From positions 2,724,580 through 2,788,579 of the forward strand of contig NW_002060951.1 of assembly GCF_000150275.1 (NCBI RefSeq): a stretch of DNA of 64,000 bases, written 5' to 3'. The translations under genes were made by a program, and so were the position numbers. Source of the stretch: Trichoplax adhaerens. Its lineage: Eukaryota > Placozoa > Uniplacotomia > Trichoplacea > Trichoplacidae. Of this stretch, positions 11,586 to 25,610 are shown piece after piece (the stretch's first letter is position 1; each line of letters begins with the position of its first letter). The notes under the pieces are model-generated. The model saw only the letters and a program-made list of their open reading frames with translations. It ran no database searches and was not told the DNA's origin.

Positions 11586-13321
11586 TTAATCGCCATATCT
11601 CCTGTCTGAAATTTTCATTTGACTAAGGAATGGTGCGCTGTCGGTACGCTGAACCACATTCAGCCCATCATAGTATATGCCGCTTTCATTAGATGACGAT
11701 AACCGCTGCATTGAATGTTGTAAAACATCCATCGGGGCAGTGACTGATGTCACCGAGTTTCCATAAGGTGGGAATTTACAGACTTGATAAGTTAATGCAT
11801 TTTGACTATTGACACTAGATGAAGGTGTTAAGAGTCTATTTGGGTGAACAGAAACTGGATTAGTACTATTACTCCCCATACTAACACACGGTGGAGGATA
11901 ATACTGTGGTGGTTCCGAAGTGGATGGTAGAGAGAAAACTTGCGCTTGTAACGCTCTTAAACCGTAGCATGACGGATTGTAGATCCTTTCTTTTCTACGC
12001 CAACGTGCTCTGCGATTCTGAAACCAAATCTGGTATTGAAATATTTCAATAGAAGATTTAAAATACTGAAGTTGCAAGCGTTAACTACACAGTAGTAAGT
12101 CACCGTATACTTTCTATCATATCTTAATCTACTATTTACTCGTATTATTAACATTCTATCACAAACATTTTCAAGTGCTATTATACAAAACCCACGTTTT
12201 TAGGATAGTTGTAGGAATTATAACTTACGTCACAGTATGGATATTTTTAATTAAATAAAATTTCAGGTATCAACTTACAACCAGTTCGTTGTAATAGAGA
12301 ATAAAATTTGAACAGAAGAGTTATTGATATCTTTCTTATACCAGAATTTTATTCAAACTATAAAAAATTTCGACTAAATTTTATCGCTATCAATTCTCGC
12401 AGATCATAAAGACTAATAACTACGAAAAGTCGTGAATTCTAATTTCTCCTATAATTATTATTTACTAATGTATTTTAATCATTTGATAATATCTACCCAA
12501 AACGACAATAAATAAGATCAAAAGACTTATTTTTTAATTGCTTCCATCAACCCCTTGCATATTTGTTAACATAATCCTACATAGAAATGATTAATTCTAT
12601 ATTATTTATTAATTCTCTCATAAATAATTGCTCCTTCTAGGCTAGAAAATGAGCGTTGATATACGTATGGTCATATTATATAAGCAAAAATAGTAAAAAA
12701 TTTGCAATTCCTAAAGCTCCTAACAATAACTTATTACTTGAAACTTAGTATTTTAATCAGGGGTAGATTCAGAACTCAAATACCTTTTTAATTAGTCAAT
12801 TTTATAAATTAAAACGATTAGAATGTAGAAACTCCAATGAACATAGGAAGTATCAGGGAAATTAATTTAGAAGTCAAGAGAATGGGAAAAATTATTCTTA
12901 ATTTATGGTTACTACTTTTCATTTTAGTATTCTAATGATAAAATTAAGCCATCAAGTCGATTAAATAATTATAACGGCTACTTTAATGTGATAATGAGAT
13001 AGTATTTGATGATAGCTAAATCTGATTAAAATGTCTGCTACTAATTTTATATCAGCAACCTGTACAGGATAGCATAAGTGCTCTTTAAAGTTACGAAATT
13101 GAAACTAATAGACCTACTTGAATTCTTGCCTCAGATAAGCCTAGTTTTTGCCCAATCTCTTCTCTTGCAACTATATCAGGATAGTGCGTTTTCTCAAACA
13201 ACGACTCCAGATCTTTTAGTTGATCACGTGTAAATGTCGTTCTAGCACGACGTTGTTTCTTAGCCATATTACTGATCATCTGATGACTAACGCCGTGGCT
13301 AATAGACTGCTTAGCTTCCAT
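11586..13321 (-). CDS. PRD-class (paired-like, Q50) homeobox transcription factor
   Basis: Predicted nuclear DNA-binding factor of 215 aa, exons 13118-13321 and 11586-12029. A 60-residue homeodomain spans residues 23-82: QRRART at its start, L16, F20, HYPD at 24-27, and [10 protein letters not shown] with W48, F49, Q50, N51 and R53 in helix 3. The HYPD turn, AREE and Q50 place it in the PRD class without a paired box. The single intron falls between homeodomain positions 46 and 47, a site common in PRD-class genes. R55 replaces the usual Lys. The C-terminal part (about 83-215) is rich in Ser, Pro, Asn and Tyr and shows no OAR motif. I cannot assign a family (Otp, Arx, Alx, Uncx and others are comparable). 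The ATG at 13321 opens the exon, leaving only 22 residues before the homeodomain, so an upstream coding exon is not excluded. Confidence 0.9.
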
Positions 13322-16300
13322 ATTTCTATTTTCGATGACGGTATTATTGAAACGTATCTGATCGAAAAAATTAACACGATTTTACTCTTGCTACTGTTAA
13401 GTTACTGCTGACAGTTGTGCTAAATCGAATCAAAAAATTTTCAATTAAATCATTCTGATCATAATTATTAATAATGCTATGATTTTCATTATTACAAATG
13501 TAATGTCAAGCATAAATCAGTTAATGGCAGGGGTACGCTAGTAATGACCAGTTCAATATACGTAGTGATTAAAGCACAATTTAAAGTGTTATTTAAAACA
13601 ATAAAAATTCATTTAAAATGAAGATTTTATCAGATATTGAAACATTAAAACATGTAGACAGATATTCTCATTAAATTTAAAATATTTTTTGTTATTCGGA
13701 AGTTGCTAAATTGAAAACTATCGTTAATGAACAAAAGGAAAACGAAAAACAAAGTAAATAAAGAAGAATATAGTATGTACTAAAGGATTGTAAACAAAAA
13801 TAAAAGGGAACTGTTATTATATAATACATTGTCGTTTATATCGACTGTACGCATTTAAGACAATGCTTAAATGTTTGCCAGATTCGGAGTGATGATGGTT
13901 TAGTGTTTAACATACTATACCGTATCATTAATGACACGATAATGTTGTTAATGTCAAAGTTTTTGATAAGAGTAAGAATGATTAATTTCTCATTACGATC
14001 GTGATTGACATGAAATATTCAAAGTTGTATAATACACTTCATTGACATCTTAATTATCTTCATTATTAAATAATTGTATCATATTGATACAACAATCAGA
14101 AGGGTACACCATAAACCGTTACAAGTCCTTTCAATTTCATGCACAGATCATTCAATTGAAATTGAGTTCTTGAGCCCGTATCATCAATCAGCTTTTTAAA
14201 TAGTATTCAGTAATTCAAACGTGGTTGCACAGTTTAGAATTATCATACTGCATTATCATAAGTAATTTCTAGCAGCATAACTTAAATATTATTTAAAGCG
14301 ACAGTATCACTTTAGTATTTTGCAGAAGTATATGCATTGTATGTATACATTGTACAGGAAAGTGTACTTTCTATAGACTTAATTTTTTAAATTCAGTCAG
14401 GTAGGATATGTTCTATTGACTAAAGATCAGTGTTAATTTTAAGACAAAGTTGTATTCTCATCATCTCATTGTGCAGGCCTAAATTACATTGTTGTGTCAT
14501 TTCTAACATTTTTAATTTAATTACCATGCGCAAATTACATCCTAAATACTTTATTTATTGAAAGTATTACAAGTAAATACCTACAGTAGCCCTAAAGAGT
14601 CGATACTGTTCTTCTAATGATCTACATATAAGGTAGTATGGTTCTCATGAATTAATCTAATATTAACTAATTAAAATTTTGAATACTGTTAATGTAAATG
14701 TTAAGAATAATTGTCAAGCAATGATTGGCATCGATTTGAATAACTTTATAAGTTTATCGCAAATCTAAAACTGATGTTTTATATTCATTGTCGTAGCGGT
14801 CTATCTAGTTCCAATTATTGTAGTCAAAATTTTGGGGATTTATTAATGTAGAAGGAAGAATACAAATTAATAAACTATTTTAAATACTGTACAGCTGCCG
14901 GGCTTGTTGCCTACTATTAACTTAGCCTAATATGACTAGATATATATTATTAGTTATAAGATATTACTTAATCTTCAAATTATACTCTACAAAGGACATA
15001 CGAAATGCCAAATTCAACGTAATAAAGAAACTAGCCAGCAGTAAAGATATTCAGGCCGTACAACTAATGTATTAATGTTTACTGCAATGATGGAATAAAC
15101 TGCTTAATACTTTACTTAAAGCAAAAAGTAATTGCTGTAATTAGTTTTCGATTTAAACGTAATAATATCCCTTCTTGTTTTTATTTCTTGAAACTGAATA
15201 ACTTCTATTCTATTTCTTTTTAAAGTAGAATATCGCGATGAAGGCTATATTTCAATGAAATTCTGTAAGAAAATTTTTGAATAAAACCTCGATTATGTTT
15301 TAAGAGATTAGCCCAATTATGCAGCACATAATACACTACACTAGAATCTACACTTGTTAAATTAGTATTAAATACCTGCTGTGATCTGTAATCTCTACAA
15401 TCAGATTCTTTAAATAATACTTTAAAGGTTACTATGTAATAAGAAAACTCGTATAGCGACATAAATACATACGGCGGTTAATAGTAGATAATTACTAGGT
15501 AGTCAGTGATGATTAATGGCGTATAACAAATAGTTTTAGAAATGATATCCTCATATAATTATACAATTTAATACTTACGGTACGTCGGGCTGTGTTGGCA
15601 CCAATTAATGATAATACTATAATACATATGTATGAATGATGAGATTGAATTTAATAATTACAGTATTGCTCTAATATTATACTGTCGTTTTAATTTTTTT
15701 CGTGTTTAGATGTTCTTATTTACAGTTAGACACAGCACTATTTATTATTTCTAATTTATAGGTAGCGCAATTTAATGAAATTGCTAATATCATGACTCAC
15801 GACCGAATACTTGATAGGTAAGGAGCCGTATAAAGAATTCTGTATAATACAGTAATAAGGTTTACTAACTTTTGTCTAATCGGACAATAGACAGCATTAA
15901 CTTGGGCAAAGAGGAGGTGAAAATTACAATTAACTGTAATTATCAGTCAATTAAATTTAGTACGTCAATTCTGATATTAAGAACGTCTCGTGCACAAGCG
16001 TGCAGTATATACAGCTCTTTGCCGTTGACAATTGAAGTATAGTACATTAAGAGTACGATAAATATGGACTATGTGATAAGATACCGGGTATTTACTAATT
16101 CATCCTTTTATTAAATGGGAAAGTATTTAAATCTACTCAATTAAGTCATTACTTTCACGTCGCATCATATCGTACTACAGTTGTTAACGGCTTCCTGATT
16201 TTCAAGTCTTTAATTTTTAAGAATGGATTCGATATTAAGGGCGATTATCGCACAGAAGTAAACAAGAACGTTTCATTGTTCTTAATGAATTATTGCATTA

Positions 16301-19005
16301 TTTTCGTTAAATTTTTATAATCAAGCAGCATTTTATTAAATTAATTCAAACACCACCTTCAAATGTTACGCTGAATTGACGAGATATGTCTCCTTAAATA
16401 CTGTATGTGTAAGATACAATCGAAGGCTATCTTCAACGTAGACTAATCAATACTCATGTCATGAATTCAGCTTGATTTTTTAATACTTTTATTTTCAATA
16501 TTGTAATATATATATAATGTATAGCATCATTAGTTTTTAACTATCATGCTGGAGATTGATGCCAATGAATGCAATATTTACTAGTACGTTTATTGCAGTT
16601 ATTAGCAGCCGAGATATGTTTATGATGTCGTTACAAGATCGTTCACGTAAGCAGTGGAGCTTTGTAAATAGTTTGAATTATTATTATAAATACAAATGTG
16701 CAGTACTGTTACTGCAATGCGAAGATTTTTAGAATATTATACAGATGCGCTCATCGTAATGCGAATGACTGGATATATATCCGTATTCAGTATAGTGAAT
16801 TAACTCAGATGAAGAGGCTTTGCAGTAGATTTACTTGATCTAAAGCTTACAGAAATACTCTAATCCTTGGTATGATGTAGGGACTTCTCTCAGAAGTCGC
16901 TGACATGATTACATTATCAATTAGAAATGGCAAATAGTTCACGTTTGAAGCTATAGTCACCTTTAGAAAGATGTGAATAAGACTCAATTTAAGATTCGAG
17001 CTTTTACTTTAAGTTCATTAAGAATACGTGTACAGCTTGAGAGAAGGCCTTTGAAGGCATTTTTGTCGGAAGCTCTTCCGTAATTTTATAAAACTTACAC
17101 TCTATCGGAAGTACTAAAAGTACAGAAATGGCTAACTGTACTATATTGGGGATTCCTTATGATTTCGATCCATTAATGTTTCGAAACCGTACTGAAAAGC
17201 GTTGCGGACTTTGCTAACATATAATATGAAAGGATATGGAACGCGAAACTTCACAAGCGCTCTGCCGTTAGTTAACTATTATAAACAGAAAATAGGAGTT
17301 GATATCACATTCATTTTCCTTAAACTTTACAATACGCGTACCTTAGATACTATGTAAAGCAACTGTATTGCCTTTTGCTTTTGCAATTTTGGCACGATGA
17401 AATCTACCTGACTTATAATAAAAAGATTGTAGTGCATAAGATGTAAAGCAATACATTGTAACTTCAATACTGTATGATGTAGAAATATAATGTCCTGAAT
17501 CATAATATACCCTTATGATCTATAGCAATACTATGTTATAATTAATCTACTTATTTAAATTAACTTTTGTATTTATCAGTTGCACTGTGTGAATCGAGTA
17601 ATAAACTACCTAACTTACTATGCTTGGCTATTTCTTTGCTAAAATACACTACATTACTTCGGTAGTCATATCTTAATTTTATACAGTCTAGAAAGTACCT
17701 AAAAACCTATTTTTATAAAACAGTAACTAGAACATAGACTAGAATGAGTAACGGTACGCAACCTAATTTCGAAATTTTAATTGTACAGTAGAGCAATTTA
17801 GTCTCGTCACGAAATATTTAATCTAATTTTTCATATATCTGCATTCAATTGATCAAATCATAATACAAAATATTTAGTAACGTATCCGGTATGCCTTCTA
17901 AGCTTTGATAGCGCATGTAACGCTATTAAGCAGTCAATATAAACTCATCTTACTACTGCAGTATATCAGTCTTTTAGCATCTTTTAAATCCCATCTTGAA
18001 CTGATATTAAATTTATCTTAAGTGTACGTATTTACTGGATACGCATATACTCTAAATTGCTATATGACTAACAGTATTTAGTAAACGTTCTGTGATTTCA
18101 ATTAACAACATTAACTCTATTTTGTACTGGTATATCAAAGCCTATGTCAAAATGATACATATTCGCTTAAAATCGTCCCCTCATTCTGCTATAAGCAAAT
18201 TGTTAGCCTGCTAATGATTCAAATACACAATATTACGAGAATTAAAGGAATTAACTGGAGTAATTGGCAATTTGTGAAGACATCGAATTACAGCCTAAGC
18301 GGAATTTAGTAGAGTTGAATTTAGATTACGAGATTTTTTCATCACTTTACGATACTATAATACAATCTGTTAACACGATCGCCGGCAATTGATCATACAG
18401 AATTTTCTATTTTATACAGTGATGTATCTACAACGTAATGTTGACAGCTTGATATCCAAGTAACAGCAAATAGAATTAAAATAAATAGTGCAAACAGTAC
18501 ACTCTGATGTAATTGTGTTTAATAAAATTTGATTGCAGCATTAAACTACTAAATTGTAAAGTATTCTAATGGAATCATTACTGGCCTTGGATGATGAAGT
18601 CATTCTAGTATCAGCAAAAATAAGCGAATAAAGAATTTAACAAATTGACAGTGAATATCTCGCTAATCTTATCTGATAGAAGGTCTATTGCAGACTGAAG
18701 TATATACAAAACTGGATATCTTTAACATAAGCGTGGTTCGATGAACCATATTTACAATTTTAATTTATCTATGGTACCAGTAAATTTGTAATCCCTAAGA
18801 GGATATTTGATAACATATTTTATATCATTAGATAAACACTGGATAAGACAGATACGATGAACTACTTAACTGAAAATTAGATCCTGAAAATACCATACAA
18901 CTATTAAAATACTCATACAAATTTCTCTTATTGCGTAGATCATAGCCTACAAATCCTTATTAATAGTATTTCCAGAGCGATAAATGTATTGAAATTGCTT
19001 TTCTA
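13322..19005. other. 5.7-kb gene-free interval upstream of the homeobox gene
   Basis: The longest stretch here without a recognisable gene, between the homeobox 5' end and the RNFT-like 3' end (both on the minus strand). Short reading frames (for example 15220-15462, minus) show no family features. Pentamer motifs are sparse. Its position makes cis-regulatory DNA of the homeobox gene a reasonable guess, but the sequence itself does not prove it. Confidence 0.55.
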
Positions 19006-21737
19006 TTAAAAAACTTGAATAAATGCCGATGTTGATCCGTCTCTCCACATAGGGCCATGCGCTATTCGTGCCCGGCAAAGAGGACAGCTCCTTTCACGAT
19101 CAAACCACAGTGATATACAGTCATCGCAAAATATATGCTAAAATGTAAAACAGCGATAATATTAAATTAAAGATCGTTCAATAAGCGAACAATAAATTTC
19201 TATCCATACTTTACAATCAAGCTTGATTGGTTCCTTTATTTCCTCCTGGCAGATAGGACATAAAGCTCCTGATTCAATAAGTTCTTCTTTGGTTGGCGTT
19301 GTTCCGTATTGCTTTAAGATAGTATGAATATAATATTATTGTCTTAGTATAATATGAACTTATAAATTCTAAAATTTATACACCTAGCTCCCTTATTGAA
19401 CACAAGATTCAGAAACTGCTCTTACAAGATCTTGCCAAAGGCCTAAATATGATTGATAAACCTCACGAAGCTTGCTAAAGGTCATAACCCCCTAAAATAT
19501 GCAAAAGAACTTTAAAGGATTGATATGTATATACAAGAATATCTGAATGGAACTGCTAGCATCTTAAGTGCAAAATAAGACAATCTGCTTGAATATCAGC
19601 AAACATACTTTAATTGCAAAGTATATTGCTACAGAAGCAACGGAAAAGACGTGTCCAACATCGTCATTTTCGGAAAAGTACTTCGACCATAACGGTATTG
19701 GGATTAACATCCGATATAACTGAGATAGATGTTCTAAGAACATGTAGTACTTTCCCTGAAATATAGCAAATTATATCTATATTACGCGATACATCTGGTG
19801 TGTAATTACGTATGAAAGAGAAGAATCAATGGGTAACTAACATACGAGACACCGATAATTCTTACCACATACGAACTCACTTTCGAATATAATTAGAGGT
19901 TTATTTCATCATCTAATATATACTGTATCTTATAGATTCGTAGTTGATATGGTTGAAAACTATGTAAACTTACCCTCATTTTAAACGCAATGACGCGCTT
20001 GCATAACGATGCAATAAGGCACTTGAGCATCATCGTCACAAACCGTATCACATAATCTGAAATTATTCAATAACCAATATTTTCTGGTCATTATCATCAC
20101 AAAATCCATATGACCAAAGCAACATACAAATTTTAAGTTATAGTTCTTAAACATAAAGCCACTACATTACAATTTTTAAAGTCTTACTTTTAATTACAGA
20201 GTGTGATCATAATTTACTTTAGCTTTATTACATTACCTGTAATTCCTACAACCCAAAACACATTCCAAATGGTACATTCCTTAAAGTTCGCCGCCATCAA
20301 GTATAAACTATAGTAGTGTTATCCAAGTTATTACCTGAATTAGTAAATTTACCTATACTGCAAGCAAAGTCTTGATTGCTATAACAGCACAGATATATTA
20401 ACGCTTCCATAGAATATGTCTTTAATTTAAGAAATTACAGAAGATAATTAAAGTATAATTATGTATAGAAGCTGGTTAAAATACCATCTATAGAGTTGCT
20501 GCTCATGAAACACGTAATATATGAAAAGGACATTCCCAAGTAAAAATATTATCATCCATAGCAATATACGAAATTGCCTACGCTCCTGTATCAAAGTAAA
20601 CAAATTTTGTCATCAGACTACAAATTATCGAGAGATTGGTATCATGCAGTAGTAATTATCTGATTGACAGGTGGCCATGGGTAAGCAAATTGTTGAACCT
20701 ACCAAACTTGCATGTAACTATTTATACTTTGTATATATTTTAAGACTATTACAGTCTAAGAAGTTTACTGCAATTAAAATTACGTATACTTGACCTTCAG
20801 AGCTACTTGTCTTCTTACGGTATTGTTACCATGAACAAACGTAACACATAGACCTAAAAATACAAGTAAACCTGCAACCGGAAAGATCAATTATAATTAT
20901 TGTCAAATCTCGTAGGAATATAAGGTCAATATTACCGAAGCTTCACAGTATATTATGTATTCGGTTATCTTATACTATGTAATTTGTCCAAATTATTGTA
21001 TGAAACTTAATAAACGAAATCGTTAAGCATAGATTAAATTAGTGTAAAATTTAATTATAATACAGTATAGCATGTTTCTTTTCACGTTGGTAAATGCATA
21101 GTGCAGTAGCTTAAACTGCGCATTTAATAGTTAAGAGCATTTACGTATATCAGGAATGCTAAGCCATGAAATACAGTAACTACTGTACATACATATATAA
21201 AATTCAAATTTAGTTACCCAGTCGATGATCCCAAAAGAATCGAACTAAGATTAATAAAAAGAAAGGTACATGTTTTTCTAACCACTTCGCAACAGCATTA
21301 AACTCCCCACGACCATTCCCGGTATTAGAAGCAGAATTATTACTGATATTTGCAGCATCTTCTTCTATTGGTGATGAAGTATCAGCCAATTCGCCCAAGT
21401 TTACAGTATTAGAAAGATGATTGTCTGTGTGACGCCCACTTAGAGCAGGATCAATATCATTCGGATGTTCAGATGATAGGGATGATGCCGTACGTTGCCC
21501 ACCATTACCATTCGAAGGCACTGATAAAGTAGGAGAGAAACTAGGGTTTACAAGGTCAATGAACATTGATCTTAATGTAGCATATCCACTGCTTAATTCC
21601 GAATTATTATTATTCAAGTTCGTCTGATTGGTGTTAGAAAATGACCAAGAAGCAGATCTTGAGTGATTCATATATGCTTGTCTGTGTGATCGGCCAAACG
21701 GGTTATCATGATCTGCCATGTCAGTTGAGTAACGCAA
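19006..21737 (-). CDS. RNFT1: RNFT1/RNFT2-type multipass RING E3 ubiquitin ligase
   Basis: Predicted ER-membrane E3 ligase of 426 aa (432 if the upstream ATG at 21737 is used; the ATG at 21719 starts MADHDNPFG). Nine exons join in phase: 21218-21719, 20795-20871, 20485-20585, 20237-20307, 19974-20056, 19609-19755, 19426-19491, 19210-19311, 19006-19137. The first about 150 residues are low-complexity (Asn/Ser-rich); hydrophobic segments follow ([50 protein letters not shown]). The C-terminal RING is C3HC4: CPICQ, then LDCKHIFCDDC, then CPLCR. The protein ends SAFIQVF, close to the SAHFQVY end of human RNFT1. RNFT1 and RNFT2 are vertebrate paralogues, so the symbol stands for the ancestral gene. 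Human RNFT1 works in ER-associated degradation; the same role here is inferred. Confidence 0.91.
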
Positions 21738-22440
21738 TCCTTTAAATGTTTATATGGTAACACTAACCTGCAGCCAAAAAAATAGTTCTCCGGTTGAGTA
21801 AATAAAAGGTTTCACAGGGTATGACTGGATAATACAGTACAGTATAGTACTGTATAGCACAGTGAAAGATTCTCGATTGGATCTAACACTATTTATTGCA
21901 TTACAATGATCTGCACAGCGTAACTGATATTGGCGGAAGATAATTTCGTGATATAAGAATATAAATTGCTTTGCGTAAAACAGTACAGTATGCGGTATAT
22001 CGACGAAGATTATGCCAGGGCTATGTAAAGATTATAATTGCATTTTTATCCTGGTGAAGGTAAATATCTACGAGAAATACTTTCATATTTCAGAATTTTA
22101 TGGCTCTCGCAACCATGCTTACAACGGTATAGAACTTCTGAAAGTCCTGAAAAAAAGATAAACTCCAATCAACATAAAAATTAACATACTGTTAATATTT
22201 GTAACTTCGAAAATACTGTACATAACGATTATTCAACAATGAACGTAGTCATGCATGAACACTGGACAGTACTTACAGTAATATAGTTAATTAATTACTA
22301 TATATATAAATACAGTGCAGTTATGGTGTCCAGAAGTGTAGAAAGGTAGCGACGCGATTTTGGGATTTGCAGTTACTGCAACAATAATATATCTCGTATG
22401 ATTTAATAATTATAGGGATTAAAGCGTAATTTGCTTCTGA
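21738..22440. other. divergent spacer, RNFT side
   Basis: Upstream region of the RNFT-like gene. It contains scattered pentamer motifs, with a short dense patch at about 21833-21862, and no gene that I can support. Promoter and 5' UTR sequence is expected here. Confidence 0.6.
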
Positions 22441-22489
22441 GTTGACAGGTGAAATGTAGTGTTGTACTGCATCGCTTAACGGATACAAT

Positions 22490-22900
22490 ACTGTACATTT
22501 ACTGTAGTACTCTGTGTGTGTACAGTATGTGTAGAGATTCGCGACGATAGTAGTCGGGGGTCACGCAGTGAGAGGACAAAATATACAGTACAGTATGTTA
22601 TCGGCCAGGCTGCCCTTCTTACAGGTGTAAAGTACAGTACAATACTGTACTGTATGTACTGTACACTGTACTGTACTGTACACTTGTACAGTAAAGTACT
22701 GTAGAGTGTACAGTACAGTAGAAAACTGTTACCTAGCCTACAGTACAGTACAGTACAGTACAGTATACAGTACACTGTACACTGTACTTACAGTACGGTA
22801 CGATACAGCGGTTTAAAACCTTTTTATACAGTGTACTGTACAGTACAGCATACAAAATACTTAAGACACTGCTAGCGAAGCGGCACGGTACTGTACTGTC
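22490..22900. repeat. ACAGT/ACTGT palindromic pentamer cluster B
   Basis: Alternating (ACAGT)n and (ACTGT)n runs; the clearest are at 22633-22685 and 22738-22790, the latter with five perfect units at 22741-22765. It lies between the divergent RNFT-like gene and ARPC3, ending about 130 bp before the ARPC3 start codon. Overlapping open frames on both strands (22476-22775) come from the repeat. Confidence 0.9.
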
Positions 22901-23029
22901 CTTTAAAACCTTTTAATTAATCTATCTACTGTTGTCATCTAGTCCTCCCGCTGTCCTCAGCTCTCTATCGTAAAAGTAATTTTTCCTCCTTAACGTTTTA
23001 CAGCCTTTCCCTAGACTTTGGCCATTATT

Positions 23030-25610
23030 ATGCCTGTAAGTAACCCACTAATTTCTTAAATATTTTAAATTTTTATAATTATAGTATAGTGCGATTACGT
23101 GTATATTAGTTACAGCGCTGTATAGCATAGTACTGACCAGACCTCTTAGTATCGACACTGATTTTGCAATTTCGGTGATTGCTTTTCGGATGAACTCTTG
23201 AAGAAATACAGTTGTACTGAAGGTGTACACTACAGTATTTACGTACAGTAAACGGTACAATCGCAATTCGATATTCTGCGCATTAATTTATAACTGTACC
23301 TAATATCAAATTTAAAATTATATATTTTACATTAATCTGACTTTGATTCTGAGTGACCAAGGTATCCATTTGATCCAAGTCCGATACAATACTGTACTAT
23401 AATAATTGTGCGTTATGATTATTATGGCTATTTGGAAAGACTTACTTTTGCGAAGTAACGTTGCATTTATTTATTCTCGAATCGGGTTAATTTAAAGAAT
23501 CATTTACTTAAACGTTAGACATATACGCAATACAGTATGTATACAGTAGTACTACAAAATAATTTCGGTAGTAACCTAACAAGAATCCGCACCAGTGATA
23601 ACTAATACTGTGTTGTTACGTATATTTGAAATCTGAAGCCGATTTTACAATTTTTCAGCTGAGTATGAAATTACATAAAGTACATGATGTGATAATTATA
23701 TTGCAGTTATCAGTGACTTACTTTACAGTCTCTCTCTGCCACTGTATAGTTCTATATTACACCGCAATAAACGCATGAGTGGGCAGCTAAGTGCCCTGCG
23801 ATGGGCCTAGTATTTTACGAAAATTTACGTAAGATCCGTAACATGTGATAATTATTATTGTAAGGTGGATTACGATACCGTATCAGTTACTGTACTTCGA
23901 ACGAAATCTAAAAAATAGGATAAAAATGCTTTATTTAAGGCTTATCATTCTAGCTTTGCCAATCAAGGAAAGTCTATTGGTAACGTGGCCTTACTACCAA
24001 TAAATACATCTTATAAAGGTCCCGCTCCAAAAGGAGGTTGATATTGCAGTACAGTACTTGAAAGATTGTATAATAATAATAGTTTATAGTAGAATTAATC
24101 TGATAGACGTATTACGCCGTCCCTAGTAATGTACATTATATTTGATACTAATGATACATTTTATTTCTAAGATGGATCTCCAGACATCATCGAGGAAGCT
24201 TTATATTTGTTCAAAGCTAACATTTGGTTTAAGAATTATGAAGTTAAGGTTAGTATGTTTCGGTTTCACGGTACAGTAGTTGCTAAGAATTGCGTACTTC
24301 GTCTATTCTTAGAATAAAACTTACTGAAATAGTTGTTACTTCTCAATCATACAACGCCATAAGCGTTGGATGGTAATAATGATACGGTTGCCATAAAACA
24401 CTACAGTACAAGGAGATTGCGGATCGGCTGCTGCGATATATGCTTTGTGTTATCTATTAATACAGACTAGGAAACCAATATATAAAATTATCTTCCCTGT
24501 ATAGGATAAAATTTAAGCTTTCTTAGTTATGACGATATAATATACTCGTATGTTAATTAATTATTCTCCAATATTTTATGTATGAGTAAGTAAGTCTATG
24601 CAGATTTAGTGGTCTTAGTCAGAAAATAGCACTAGCTTCCCGGTCATTGTGTGCGAGTATAGACAGCTAGTATTCTATAATATAGTCTCTTCAGTCCCCT
24701 TAGCTGAGAATTTTACGAAGTAAGGTACTGCACTGTAGCTTACCAAACTTGTCAAAATGACCATAAGCTGAATTTTGATATTCAACGATAGAGCCATTCG
24801 TAAAGCATGGAACTATTTTTATTCAAAAATTACTATCGTATTCGTGTCATGTTTGTATTTAATATGGACACTTATTATTTAGAGCGATGCAGATAGAACT
24901 TTGATATACCTGACTCTTTATATATCTGAATGTCTTAAAAAATTGCAGAAGGTAAATTGAGATAAGGCGTGCTTTAACAGCGTCTTCATTTCTAATAATT
25001 TTGATGAGCTATTACGTGTAATTGGGTCGTGATTGCATTTTATATGCTTTGTCTTTTATTAGTGTCCAACAAAAAATGCTGGTACTAAGGAATTATATAC
25101 AGAAGCGTTAACCAATGTTGTTATACCAGGCGAGGCTGGATTCCCTCTTAGTTCTTTGTATCAGAAGCCCTCAAAATCAGATGGTGGTACTGCTGCATAC
25201 ATTAGCGATAAATTACCTAACATCGAATAAATAGAACTGAATATTAACTACATACGAATATACGAAGAGTCACATTTATTTTACGTCATATTATTGCTTA
25301 CAATTTGGATGACACTCAAACTTACATTTATTTAAAAATGTTATCATTACTAATTTCTAATAGATTTAATGAGACTATATTTCACTCAATTACGTCAAGA
25401 GCTTGGTGTTCGTTTATTGGAAAAGGTCTACTGTGAACCTGATGGCAAGCCTAGCAAGGTATTTATACTTATATGAGAACTGATAAACCATTACGCAATG
25501 AAACTAGATATGGAAAATTGAATGTCATTCATATTGCTCGAATGTAATTCTAGTGGTGGATGTGTTTTTCCCGAAAGAAATTTATGGACAAGCGACTGGG
25601 GCAACCTTAA
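23030..25610 (+). CDS. ARPC3: ARPC3, Arp2/3 complex subunit 3 (p21-Arc)
   Basis: Subunit of the Arp2/3 complex, which nucleates branched actin filaments. Seven exons give 174 aa (human 178): 23030-23035, 23940-24036, 24172-24248, 24883-24951, 25063-25186, 25364-25458, 25554-25610. The first coding exon is only ATGCCT, followed by GTAAGT; it joins GCTTATCAT to give MPAYHSS, exactly the start expected for the family. Conserved blocks are KGPAPK, EEALYLFKANIWFKNYEVK, DRTLIYLTLYISECLKKLQK, VIPGEAGFPL, LRQELGVRLLEKVY and the end WWMCFSRKKFMDKRL. Intron 1 is about 900 bp and contains short repeated DNA (23107-23133). All junctions keep phase. The gene is divergent from the RNFT-like gene and tandem with CNTD1. 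Confidence 0.97.
23107..23133. repeat. dispersed 27-bp repeat, copy 1
   Basis: A 27-bp unit with the palindromic core CAGCGCT is found here in ARPC3 intron 1 and again at 56578-56604, 24 of 27 bases identical, same orientation. The three differences are all C/T changes. Confidence 0.75.

Noticed and set aside
22476-22775. Open frames on both strands in cluster B
   Set aside because: Same repeat artefact, low-complexity Tyr/Thr/Val/Gln translation on both strands.
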